DNA of 64,000 nt from Aquimarina sp. MMG016 (GTDB lineage: Bacteria; Bacteroidota; Bacteroidia; Flavobacteriales; Flavobacteriaceae): positions 352,267 to 416,266 of the forward strand of contig NZ_JAGJEA010000005.1 in NCBI RefSeq assembly GCF_018100805.1, read 5' to 3'. The notes beneath the pieces are model-generated. The model was not told the DNA's origin. It worked only from the letters and a program-made list of their open reading frames with translations, and ran no database searches. The position numbers and the translations under genes are program-made. This document shows, piece after piece, positions 43,901 through 52,941 of this stretch. Position 1 is the first letter of the stretch. Every line of letters begins with the position of its first letter.

Positions 43901-45739
43901 ATGTATATCATGTTAATCATATTTATAATCACCATCGGTTTGTTTATTTGGGGTAAATATCCGCCAGATGTAGTAGCCCTACTATCGATGCTAAGTTTAT
44001 ATCTAACAGGAATTCTGGATGTGTCAGAAACCTTCAGCGGTTTTAGTAATACAACAGTAATTATGATTGCTGCGCTATTTATTATCGGTGAGGGGTTAGC
44101 ACAAACAGGTTGGACCGCCCTAGCTGGTAACAAATTTATTCAATGGGCAGGCAAAAGTGTTCCGAAACTGCTTGTAATAATTACACTAGGTGGAGGTGTA
44201 TTATCGGGTTTTGTAAGCAATACTGGTACAGTAGCTACATTACTTCCGGTTACAATTTCAGCTGCCTGGAATATTGGGACACTGCCTTCAAAACTATTGA
44301 TGCCAGTAGCATTTGGCTCAAACACAGGTGGATTACTCACCTTAACCGGGACACCACCTAATATTATTGCCAGTAACGCATTAGTAGAACATGGATTTAC
44401 TGGTTTTTCGTTCTTTGAATTTGGTTTGATTGGATTGCCATTATTGATCGCTGCGATTATTTACTTCAGGTATTTCGGTTATAAACTGCTACCTAGTTAT
44501 CAAACAAGAAACAGACCTGTGAATATTGATTCAGAACTTCATAAATGGATTGAAGCATATCGTGTGGACCAAAATTACTTTAGACTACGAGTAAGATCAA
44601 TTTCTCCTTTACTAGGAACTAGAATAAAGGATTGGAATTTTGAGGAAAAGTATCAGGTTTCTATTATTCGATTAAAAAGAAGACATCCTAATCGGTTCCA
44701 GGGAACACCTTCTTTTATCGAATTCCCTAATGAAGATACAGAATTTATGTATCACGATATCATTACGGTAAAAGGTGAGACTGAAGCCATTAACAAAATC
44801 ATGATCGATTTCAGATTAGGATTATGGAGATTGGATCCTATACAGGAAGAACTAAAAAACAACCTTATTAATCAGGAAGTAGGAATGGCAGAAGTGATCG
44901 TAACACCAAAATCCCTATTCGTAGGCAGAAAAATTAAGATAGGGGATTACTTCGAGCGATTTCAGATCCAACTTTTAGGAGCTTCCAGAAACAATGAGCC
45001 TCTTCAGGATAAAGAAATAAAGGTAAAAGCCGGAGATGCCTTTCTCATTAGAGGTTCATGGAAAAATATTGGAGAGCTTCAGGAAATGTTTGAGAATCTT
45101 GTTATCTGTGGTAGCCCCGAGGGTATGGCAAGAAATGTAGAAGTATTAACCCCAAAATCATATATAGCCTTAGGAACATTATTACTAATGATTGTTCTGC
45201 TGGTTTTTAAAATCGTTCCTGGAGCTATAGCTGCATTGATTTGTGCGGGTATTATTTTGATCACAGGTTGTGTTCCTATCACCAAGGCTTATAAAGGTAT
45301 TAGCTGGACCAGTGTGATTATGATTGCTGCAATGATTCCAATGGGAATTGCACTACAGAAAACCGGAATCGCACAAATGGCTGCAGATGGTTTAGTAAAA
45401 TATTTAGGTGTTATTCATCCTTTGGCTTTGTTAGGCGGTATATTCCTGTTAACTACTGCATTTAGCCAGACGATCAATAATTCGGCTACGGCGGTATTAA
45501 TGGCACCCATAGCAATTTTGGCTGCCTCCAACCTGGGAATATCACCAAAACCGATTATGATCACTGTGGCGATTAGCGCTTCAACAGCATTTCTTACTCC
45601 AGTTGGCACGACCACCAATGCTATGGTAATGTCAGCTGGAGGTTATAAGTTTTTAGATTACATAAAAGTAGGTGCACCTCTACTACTATTATTTTTTGTT
45701 ATGACCCTTTTACTGGTGCCAATGATATGGCCCTTTTAA
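43901..45739 (+). CDS. SLC13-type anion/dicarboxylate carrier with RCK_C domains
   Basis: A 612-residue inner-membrane protein. N-terminal membrane half with the SNTGTVATLLPV motif (near 107) and the substrate-site TPPNIIASNAL (near 152), two soluble TrkA-C/RCK_C domains (~205-405, MAEVIVTPKSLFVGRKI), then a second membrane half with NNSATAVLMAPIA (near 527) and TPVGTTTNAMV (near 567). The layout is that of bacterial DASS/SLC13 proteins carrying di- or tricarboxylates or sulfate. Its neighbour PEP carboxykinase (35 bp downstream) favours a C4-dicarboxylate substrate (inference). Confidence 0.88.
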   Translation: MYIMLIIFIITIGLFIWGKYPPDVVALLSMLSLYLTGILDVSETFSGFSNTTVIMIAALFIIGEGLAQTGWTALAGNKFIQWAGKSVPKLLVIITLGGGVLSGFVSNTGTVATLLPVTISAAWNIGTLPSKLLMPVAFGSNTGGLLTLTGTPPNIIASNALVEHGFTGFSFFEFGLIGLPLLIAAIIYFRYFGYKLLPSYQTRNRPVNIDSELHKWIEAYRVDQNYFRLRVRSISPLLGTRIKDWNFEEKYQVSIIRLKRRHPNRFQGTPSFIEFPNEDTEFMYHDIITVKGETEAINKIMIDFRLGLWRLDPIQEELKNNLINQEVGMAEVIVTPKSLFVGRKIKIGDYFERFQIQLLGASRNNEPLQDKEIKVKAGDAFLIRGSWKNIGELQEMFENLVICGSPEGMARNVEVLTPKSYIALGTLLLMIVLLVFKIVPGAIAALICAGIILITGCVPITKAYKGISWTSVIMIAAMIPMGIALQKTGIAQMAADGLVKYLGVIHPLALLGGIFLLTTAFSQTINNSATAVLMAPIAILAASNLGISPKPIMITVAISASTAFLTPVGTTTNAMVMSAGGYKFLDYIKVGAPLLLLFFVMTLLLVPMIWPF

Positions 45740-45774
45740 CCAACAACGTATTACAACTTTAAATTATTTAGAAA

Positions 45775-47400
45775 ATGGAAAATGTATTAAAAGCAAAAGT
45801 CAATCTTGAGAAATATGGACTAAAAGAAACTACTGTCCATTACAACCTTTCTCCAGAGAAACTTCAGGAAATTACTATTGAAAAAGGAATGGGAAGAGAA
45901 ACTTCTAATGGTACACTAGCCATTAATACTGGTAAGTTTACAGGAAGATCTCCAAAAGACCGTTTCTTGGTAAAAGACGAATATACCAAAGATAAAGTTT
46001 GGTGGGGTAAAACTAATAAACCTATTGACCCGGATAAGTTTGATCTGTTACAACATGAAATTATCAATTATATGTCAGGAAAAGAATTATACGTAAGAGA
46101 TGCTTATGTATGTGCAGATCCTGAGTATAAAATGAATGTGCGTACGATCACAGAATATCCTTGGTCAAATATGTTTATTTATAATATGTTCTTACGTTGT
46201 GAGGAATCTGAGCTGGAGAATTTTCAGGAAGAATGGTTAGTACTATGTGCTCCAGGATATGAAGCAAAAGACCCTGCAGCTTATGGAATTAGACAAGGAA
46301 ACTTCTCTATTCTTAACTTTACTAAAAAGATTGCATTAGTTGGAGGATCTGCATATACCGGAGAGATGAAAAAAGGAATTTTCTCTGCCTTAAATATGAT
46401 CCTTCCTATTGAAAAGAATGTCTTGCCCATGCACTGTTCTGCAAATGTTGGAGAACTAGGAGATACTGCTATTTTCTTTGGGTTATCAGGAACCGGAAAA
46501 ACGACCTTGTCTGCTGATCCTGATCGCAAATTAATAGGAGATGATGAACACGGGTGGACTGCAGAAAACACTATCTTTAATTTTGAAGGAGGTTGCTACG
46601 CAAAAGTAATCGACCTAACAGAAGATAGAGAACCAGATATTTTTAGAGCTATTAAACCTGGTGCTATTCTAGAGAACGTAGTTTTTAAAGAAAATGGTGA
46701 AGTAGATTTCGAAGATAGTTCTATTACCCAGAATACACGTGTAAGTTATCCTATCTATCATATCGATAATATACAACAACCATCATATGCTAAGAATCCT
46801 AAAAATATTTTCTTCCTTACCTGTGATGCATTTGGAGTGTTACCACCAGTATCTAAATTAACTCCGGGACAAGCTGCATATCACTTTATCTCAGGATATA
46901 CTGCTAAAGTAGCTGGTACTGAAGCTGGAATTACGGAACCTGTACCATCATTCTCTGCTTGTTTTGGAGAACCTTTTATGCCATTACACCCAACGGTTTA
47001 TGCTGAGATGTTGAGTAAAAAAATGAAGGAAGCAAATGTAAATGTTTGGTTAATTAACACCGGCTGGAGTGGAGGGGCATATGGAGTTGGATCTCGCATT
47101 AGGCTAAGACATACAAGAGCTATGATCTCTGCTATTCTAGAAGGAAAATTAAACAAAGTAAATTATGAACAGCATCCTATTTTTGGACTATTTATGCCAG
47201 AATATTGTCCGGGTGTACCTTCAGAAATTCTGGATCCTATGAATACCTGGAAACAAAAAGGAGCCTATATAAGTAAGTCTATACAATTAGCGCATTCTTT
47301 TCACCTTAATTTTGAAAAGTTTGCAAATCAAGCTTCTCAGCAAATTATTGAAGGTGGACCACTAATTGATGAACATCACCACTTAGAAGAACACGTATAA
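45775..47400 (+). CDS. pckA: Phosphoenolpyruvate carboxykinase (ATP)
   Basis: A 541-residue enzyme of the ATP-type PEPCK family (EC 4.1.1.49) with P-loop GLSGTGKTTLSAD (near 238), LIGDDEHGW (Mg/Mn site, near 255), the Arg in TGRSPKDRF (near 55) and KIALVGGSAYTGEMKK. It converts oxaloacetate and ATP to PEP, CO2 and ADP; in fermentative or anaerobic conditions it can run toward oxaloacetate. It follows the SLC13-type carrier by 35 bp, suggesting co-transcription, and a stem-loop (47444-47468) ends the group. Confidence 0.97.
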   Translation: MENVLKAKVNLEKYGLKETTVHYNLSPEKLQEITIEKGMGRETSNGTLAINTGKFTGRSPKDRFLVKDEYTKDKVWWGKTNKPIDPDKFDLLQHEIINYMSGKELYVRDAYVCADPEYKMNVRTITEYPWSNMFIYNMFLRCEESELENFQEEWLVLCAPGYEAKDPAAYGIRQGNFSILNFTKKIALVGGSAYTGEMKKGIFSALNMILPIEKNVLPMHCSANVGELGDTAIFFGLSGTGKTTLSADPDRKLIGDDEHGWTAENTIFNFEGGCYAKVIDLTEDREPDIFRAIKPGAILENVVFKENGEVDFEDSSITQNTRVSYPIYHIDNIQQPSYAKNPKNIFFLTCDAFGVLPPVSKLTPGQAAYHFISGYTAKVAGTEAGITEPVPSFSACFGEPFMPLHPTVYAEMLSKKMKEANVNVWLINTGWSGGAYGVGSRIRLRHTRAMISAILEGKLNKVNYEQHPIFGLFMPEYCPGVPSEILDPMNTWKQKGAYISKSIQLAHSFHLNFEKFANQASQQIIEGGPLIDEHHHLEEHV

Positions 47401-47443
47401 TTAATTTGTTAACATTCAAATACTAATTTTTACTGTCAGAAGG

Positions 47444-47468
47444 GTGCCCTGCATAAAGTTCAGGGCAC
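47444..47468 (+). terminator. Stem-loop downstream of pckA
   Basis: GTGCCCTG (47444-47451) and CAGGGCAC (47461-47468) pair perfectly with a 9-base loop, 44 bp past the stop codon. There is no T-run, so termination may be partial. Confidence 0.5.
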
Positions 47469-47542
47469 TCCTAATGATGGTATAGGCATACATTTATTCA
47501 CCAACAAACCACCACTACCCTAACCAGGTATTAGTTTATTTC

Positions 47543-48880
47543 ATGATTTACAAAAACATACTTCCTATTTTAATAGGGCTAATGACCCATTTTTGGACTG
47601 TAAATAGTATTGCACAACAACCGGACACCAACGTCCAAGATAATAATAAACCTTTACAATGGTATCTCAATGAACAGAAAACCAGATGGATAGGTTTTCA
47701 TACCTACGCTCAGTTTTGGGCGAGGGCAAATGATAATAATCCCGGCAGTATTGTTTCTGAAAAGGCACAACAAACAACAACAGATCTTTCCATACGAAGG
47801 TTTCGAATTGGTATCAAAAGTCAGGTTTCTGAAAAGCTATTTATATATACTCAGTTTGGAACTAATAATCTTAATTATCTGACGAACAGGAAAACTTCTA
47901 TAAAACTATTAGATGCCTATGTCGAATATAGTTTTTCAGAAAAATTTAATATTGGTGCAGGGAAATCAATATGGAATGGATTATCGCGTTTTTCTTCGCC
48001 AAGTACGTCAAAGTTAATGATAATTGATGTTCCGTTTCTAGCACTTCCGACCTTAAATACCACTGATGATCTATTGCGAAATTTAGGTGTGTTTGTAAAA
48101 GGTAAGCTACACAAAATTGATTATCGATTCATAATGTCTAAACCATTTCCTATACAATCTGAAATTGATCCGGGAGAAGGAATTGCAGAATTTGCAAATA
48201 CTCATACTGATATGCAATATGCTGGATACATAAAATATGAGTTTTTGCAACCAGAAAACAATAAATACGCAACTCATAGCGGAACATATGTAGGAGAAAA
48301 AAATATCCTGAGCATTGGAACCGGATTTAAATATCAATCAGATGCTTTATGTTCATTAGATCAGGGAATAGAGAAATTTCATGACTTGAGTTTATTTGCA
48401 GCTGATGCATTTCTTGATGTCCCAATTAACAAAAATAAAGGAACGGCACTGAGTGCATATTTAGGATTCTTTGAGTATGATTTTGGACCCAATTATATAC
48501 GATCTATAGGGGCAAATAATCCAACAGATGGATTGGATCCCGTAAGCGCTTCATTTAACGGAAAAGGAAATTCTTATCCGGTCATAGGAACAGGAACTTC
48601 GATACTTTATCAAATAGGATATTTATTTCCTAAAATGGGAAAAAATCTAAACACAGGACAGTTACAACCCTATCTAAGAATGCAATATTCTGATTTTGAA
48701 CGATTAGAAAACCCCTTGACAGCATTTGATCTAGGAATAAATTGGTTTCTAAAAGGACACTCATCAAAAATAAGTTTCAATGCCCAAAATCGGCCTATCT
48801 ATTTTGATCGAGGAAAGAGACCAAAAACTGAAGATCGTAAATGGATGTTTATACTACAATATCAGTTTAAGCTGAAATAA
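47543..48880 (+). CDS. Outer-membrane porin-like beta-barrel protein
   Basis: 445 residues, signal peptide to ~26 (NSIAQQ). The mature part has alternating amphipathic strands: RWIGFHTYAQFWARAND, LSIRRFRIGIKSQVSEKLFIY, LLDAYVEYSF, ending ILQYQFKLK with a C-terminal aromatic-type strand. It resembles the OprP/phosphate-selective or general porins of Bacteroidota. Substrate unknown. It lies between pckA and a second porin gene and has no FNR-type box in its own leader. Confidence 0.75.
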   Translation: MIYKNILPILIGLMTHFWTVNSIAQQPDTNVQDNNKPLQWYLNEQKTRWIGFHTYAQFWARANDNNPGSIVSEKAQQTTTDLSIRRFRIGIKSQVSEKLFIYTQFGTNNLNYLTNRKTSIKLLDAYVEYSFSEKFNIGAGKSIWNGLSRFSSPSTSKLMIIDVPFLALPTLNTTDDLLRNLGVFVKGKLHKIDYRFIMSKPFPIQSEIDPGEGIAEFANTHTDMQYAGYIKYEFLQPENNKYATHSGTYVGEKNILSIGTGFKYQSDALCSLDQGIEKFHDLSLFAADAFLDVPINKNKGTALSAYLGFFEYDFGPNYIRSIGANNPTDGLDPVSASFNGKGNSYPVIGTGTSILYQIGYLFPKMGKNLNTGQLQPYLRMQYSDFERLENPLTAFDLGINWFLKGHSSKISFNAQNRPIYFDRGKRPKTEDRKWMFILQYQFKLK

Positions 48881-48923
48881 AATTACCAAAGAACACCTTA
48901 TAAGTTAGTAAATCTTTAACATA

Positions 48924-48966
48924 TGATAAAAATCATATTTTAACAAAAATTATAAAACAACATTTG
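48924..48966 (+). promoter_or_regulatory. FNR-type box and -7 element of the alginate-export-type porin gene
   Basis: TGATAAAAATCA (48924-48935) with AACATTTG (48959-48966), 7 of 8 to TAnnTTTG, at 33 bp. This is the nearest such promoter to the nap genes, although a terminator-like stem lies in between. Confidence 0.65.
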
Positions 48967-48995
48967 TGATATACCAATAAATACCACAATATTTT

Positions 48996-50279
48996 ATGAA
49001 AATAGCAAAACCTTTACTCGTTCTGTTTTTAATTTTCTTTACCACTCATATATTTTCTCAACTGACAATCGACGCTGATCTCAGAGCACGTTTTGAGTAT
49101 CGACATGGGTTTAACAACTTGTTTCCTGACGATGCAGATCCCGCAGCCTTTGTAACTCAGCGTTCTCGGCTTAATATCGGTTATAAGCAAGAAAAGCTTA
49201 AAATATTTCTTGCAGTTCAGGACGTCAGTACCTGGGGAGACACACGTCAGATATTGATTAGTGACGGCAATGATTCCTTTTCATTATTCCAGGCTTGGGG
49301 ACAAATTTACCTTAACCCTAAATGGTCTCTCAAAGCTGGGCGACAAGTCATCTCTTATGATGATCAACGTATTTTTGGAGAATTGGATTGGGCGATGCAA
49401 GGTCGTTTTCATGACGCTGCGTTAATCAAATACGAAAGCGAAAAATTCAAAGCTGATATCGGAGCCGCTTTTAGTCAGGAGGGACAACCTAATGAAGGTA
49501 CCGGGTTCGATATTCAGGGATTCTTTACCTATAAAGCCATGCAGTATGCATACCTAAAACATCATTGGAAAAAAAGCTCAGCCAGTTTTCTATTCCTCAA
49601 TACAGGATTCCAAAAATTTACAGGAGTAAATAACGATGTGCCCGATGGAACCTTCTATAGACAAACCACAGGCTCCTATTTTACATTTCCTATAAGCAAA
49701 GTCAATCTTGTAGGTAGTGCTTATTATCAATTCGGAAAAGCGGATGCAACTACAGATCTAAGTGCTTATCAAGTTTCTCTGGAAGCTACTTACAAGCCCG
49801 GAAAAATATTATATGGATTAGGTGTAGAAGTATTAAGCGGTACGGATCAAGATGGAGACCGTAAGAATAAATCGTTTTTTCCTTTATATGGCACTAACCA
49901 TAAGTTTAATGGGTATATGGATTATTTCTATGTAGGTAACCACGCCAATAATGTTGGGCTTAACGATTTATATGCAAAACTAGTTTTTACAACCGGAGAG
50001 AAGTCAAAGTTGCTTCTTAAAGGACATTACTTCATGGCTAATGCAGATCTAACTGCAGATGAAGATAAGTATCTGGGTACAGAAGTAGATGTTGTATTTA
50101 CACAGAAAATCATAAAGAACGTAAAACTTAATCTAGGGTACTCTCATATGTTCGCCTCAGAAAGTATGAGTTTGATTAAAGGTGGAAGACCAAATGATAA
50201 TACTAATAATTGGGGTTGGGCTCAATTGATTATTAATCCCAATCTTTTTACTACAGATTTTAAAAAGGATATTCAATAA
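48996..50279 (+). CDS. Alginate-export (AlgE)-like outer-membrane porin
   Basis: 427 residues, signal peptide to ~21 (THIFSQ). Opening LTIDADLRARFEYRHGFNN ... TQRSRLNIGYKQEKLKI and later RQVISYDDQRIFGELDW are typical of the alginate-export domain family, an 18-strand barrel used as an anion-selective porin. In Bacteroidota these often accompany nitrate or sulfur respiration genes, where they may admit nitrate. The nap genes start 88 bp downstream, past a terminator-like stem, and the gene has an FNR-type promoter, which supports a nitrate-uptake role (inference). Confidence 0.82.
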   Translation: MKIAKPLLVLFLIFFTTHIFSQLTIDADLRARFEYRHGFNNLFPDDADPAAFVTQRSRLNIGYKQEKLKIFLAVQDVSTWGDTRQILISDGNDSFSLFQAWGQIYLNPKWSLKAGRQVISYDDQRIFGELDWAMQGRFHDAALIKYESEKFKADIGAAFSQEGQPNEGTGFDIQGFFTYKAMQYAYLKHHWKKSSASFLFLNTGFQKFTGVNNDVPDGTFYRQTTGSYFTFPISKVNLVGSAYYQFGKADATTDLSAYQVSLEATYKPGKILYGLGVEVLSGTDQDGDRKNKSFFPLYGTNHKFNGYMDYFYVGNHANNVGLNDLYAKLVFTTGEKSKLLLKGHYFMANADLTADEDKYLGTEVDVVFTQKIIKNVKLNLGYSHMFASESMSLIKGGRPNDNTNNWGWAQLIINPNLFTTDFKKDIQ

Positions 50280-50284
50280 AAACA

Positions 50285-50315
50285 CCTATCTTATAGACAG
50301 ATAGGGAGTTTTTGT
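50285..50315 (+). terminator. Stem-loop between the porin gene and napD
   Basis: CCTATCT (50285-50291) and AGATAGG (50299-50305) form a 7-bp stem, followed shortly by GAGTTTTTG. It probably separates or attenuates transcription into napD. Confidence 0.6.
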
Positions 50316-50366
50316 AATGGATAGATGTATTGAAGTAATTACTATAGTATCTAAAGCAATAAAAAC

Positions 50367-50606
50367 ATGCCTATAAAAAGTTATCTCGCCCATCCACATA
50401 CAGGAAAAAAAGATGAGCTCATTAAGGCTTTATCATTAATACAGCAATGCGAAGTTATGCCTGCTCAGAATCAAGATGTGCTCATTTTGGTCACTGAAAC
50501 AGAAAATAAAACTGAAGAAGCTACCCTAAAAGAAAAGCTGGACACTATTGATAGCCTAAAATTACTGGCTATGGTTTCCGGGTTTAACACTCCACAAAAC
50601 AACTAA
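50367..50606 (+). CDS. napD: NapD-like maturation chaperone
   Basis: 79 residues, ferredoxin-like fold size of NapD. It opens PIKSYLAHPHTGKKDEL and includes CEVMPAQNQDVLILVTE, the NapD pattern of a beta strand with '...P....d.lilv'. NapD binds the Tat signal peptide of NapA and aids cofactor insertion before export. Located 4 bp before napA, as expected. Sequence is divergent; context carries much of the call. Confidence 0.78.
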   Translation: MPIKSYLAHPHTGKKDELIKALSLIQQCEVMPAQNQDVLILVTETENKTEEATLKEKLDTIDSLKLLAMVSGFNTPQNN

Positions 50607-50610
50607 TCCT

Positions 50611-52938
50611 ATGTATACTTCCATAACCAATAGAAGAGAATTCATAAAAAAGATGGCTGTATTGTCTGCTATGACGGCAGCAGCCACAATGTTTCCGGGA
50701 ATATTATTTGCCGAGGAACAAGAAAAAGGTATTCCTAACAGTGCTAACCTGGATTGGAAAAAAGCCCCTTGCCGTTTCTGTGGTGTAGGTTGCGGTGTGC
50801 TGGTAGGCACAGAAAATGGTAAAGCCATAGCGGTAAAAGGAGATCCAAAATCTCCTGTCAATAAAGGGTTATGTTGTGTAAAAGGGTATCACTCGATTAT
50901 GGCTTTATATGGTAAAGACCGATTGACCAAACCTCTGGTAAAAAAGAACGGTCAATATGTCGAAACTTCTATGAAGGAAGCCCTTGACCTGGTGGCTTCT
51001 AAAATGCAGGACACTATAAAAAACCACGGTAAAGATGCAGTATCGATCTACGGATCCGGTCAATGGACTATTCCAGACGGGTATGCGGCTTCTAAGCTCT
51101 TTAAAGGTTGTATAGGAACTAACAATGTAGAAGCTAACGCTCGATTATGCATGGCTAGTGCGGTTACAGGTTTCCTGACCTCTTTTGGAATCGATGAACC
51201 AATGGGGTGCTATGAAGATATTGATTATGCCGATGTGTTTTTCCTTTGGGGAAACAATATGGCAGAAATGCACCCAGTACTTTTCTCCAGGTTATTAGAT
51301 CAACGTTTAAAAAGAGGTGTGAAAATTATAGATTTTGCGACTAGAACTACCAGAACCAGTAAAGCAGCAGATTCATCTATTTTGTTTCAACCACAAACAG
51401 ACCTGGCTGTAGCCAATGCGATCTGCTATGAAATTATTAATAACGGTTGGGTTAACAAATCTTTTGTAGATAAGCACTGCAACTTTAATAAAGGCCTTAC
51501 GAATATGGGATATGGGCTTGAAGATAACTACAAGTTTAAGGATAAACCTGAGAAAATTAATTTTGAGGCCTATAAAAAATTTCTTGAAGATTACACCCCG
51601 GAAAAAGTATCCAAAATATCCGGAGTCTCAGTTAAGGATATCAAATATATGGCTGCTCTATATGGAGATCCTAACAAAAAGGTAATGTCACTATGGTGTA
51701 TGGGAATGAACCAACATTCTCGAGGTACCTGGATCAATAATTTAGTGTATAATATTCACCTACTTACCGGAAAAATTTCTACGCCAGGAAATAGCCCATT
51801 TTCACTAACCGGACAACCGAGTGCCTGTGGGACCGTAAGAGAAGTAGGAACATTAACTCATAAACTACCACACGGTGTAGTAATGAATAAAAAACATCGA
51901 GAATTTGCGGCTAAAATATGGGATGTTCCAGTGGAAAACATAGATCCTAAACCAACCTATCATACTGTTGAAATGTTTCGAGCATTAGATAGAGGTGATA
52001 TCCGATTTATGTGGATACAGGTAACTAATCCAATGGTAACAATGCCAAAGCTAAAGCGTTATAGAGATGGCGCCAAAAAAGAAGGACGATTCATCGTAGT
52101 TTCTGATATTTATCCAACACCTACCACCGATATTGCCGATGTCATCTTACCATCCGCTATGTGGATCGAACGAGAAGGGCTTTTTGGTAATTCTGAGCGT
52201 AGAACACAACACTTTGATCAAATGGTTGATCCTCCCGGAGAGGCGATGAGTGATACCTGGCAATTGGTGGAAGTAGCAAAGCGTATGGGATATGAAAAAC
52301 AATTCTACTATAAAGAAGAAACACATATCGAAGAAATTTATACCGAGTATCGCAAGCATCACGATAATAAAAAACATAATATGGCCCCGTTAGAGGTGCT
52401 AAAATCTCAACCAGGAGCTATGTGGCCCTACGTAGACGGAAAATCTACACAATGGAGATTTAATGCCAAATATGACCCTGCTTGTTCTAACGGTGAAGAT
52501 TTTCATTTCTATGGAAAACCTGATGGTAAAGCGATCATATGGCAACGACCCTACGAACCTGCAGCAGAAGAACCAGATGAAGAATATCCGTACTGGTTAA
52601 ATACTGGTCGTGTTGTGGAGCACTGGCATACCGGATCTATGACCAGAAGAATTCCTGTACTACATAAAGCCATGCCTCATGCATACGTAGAATTACATCC
52701 TAATGATGCAAAACGATTACAGATCAAAACGGGTGACAAGGTAAAATTGACTACCCGTCGTGGAGAAATCATATTACCGGCTTCTATAGATCAAAGAGGT
52801 GTCCCTGCACCGATGCAGGTGTTTGTACCTTTCTTTGATGAAAATTTACTGATCAATGATATTACATTGGATTCTTTTTGTCCTATATCCAAAGAACCTG
52901 ATTATAAGAAATGTGCTGTAAAAGTTGAAAAAGCCTAA
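50611..52938 (+). CDS. napA: Periplasmic nitrate reductase catalytic subunit NapA
   Basis: A 775-residue molybdoenzyme. Tat signal TNRREFIKKMAVLSAM (1-30), one [4Fe-4S] site (CRFCGVGC near 51 with the distal Cys in GLCCVKG), molybdenum-ligand Cys in NARLCMAS (near 175), NNMAEMHPV, and late molybdopterin motifs (RVVEHWHTGSMTRR, CAVKVEKA at the end). NapA reduces nitrate to nitrite in the periplasm with electrons from a NapB-type cytochrome. Length is slightly below proteobacterial NapA (~830). Downstream genes for a duplicated NapB-like cytochrome and an Fe-S/NrfD module supply the electron route. Confidence 0.94.
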   Translation: MYTSITNRREFIKKMAVLSAMTAAATMFPGILFAEEQEKGIPNSANLDWKKAPCRFCGVGCGVLVGTENGKAIAVKGDPKSPVNKGLCCVKGYHSIMALYGKDRLTKPLVKKNGQYVETSMKEALDLVASKMQDTIKNHGKDAVSIYGSGQWTIPDGYAASKLFKGCIGTNNVEANARLCMASAVTGFLTSFGIDEPMGCYEDIDYADVFFLWGNNMAEMHPVLFSRLLDQRLKRGVKIIDFATRTTRTSKAADSSILFQPQTDLAVANAICYEIINNGWVNKSFVDKHCNFNKGLTNMGYGLEDNYKFKDKPEKINFEAYKKFLEDYTPEKVSKISGVSVKDIKYMAALYGDPNKKVMSLWCMGMNQHSRGTWINNLVYNIHLLTGKISTPGNSPFSLTGQPSACGTVREVGTLTHKLPHGVVMNKKHREFAAKIWDVPVENIDPKPTYHTVEMFRALDRGDIRFMWIQVTNPMVTMPKLKRYRDGAKKEGRFIVVSDIYPTPTTDIADVILPSAMWIEREGLFGNSERRTQHFDQMVDPPGEAMSDTWQLVEVAKRMGYEKQFYYKEETHIEEIYTEYRKHHDNKKHNMAPLEVLKSQPGAMWPYVDGKSTQWRFNAKYDPACSNGEDFHFYGKPDGKAIIWQRPYEPAAEEPDEEYPYWLNTGRVVEHWHTGSMTRRIPVLHKAMPHAYVELHPNDAKRLQIKTGDKVKLTTRRGEIILPASIDQRGVPAPMQVFVPFFDENLLINDITLDSFCPISKEPDYKKCAVKVEKA

Positions 52939-52941
52939 GCT

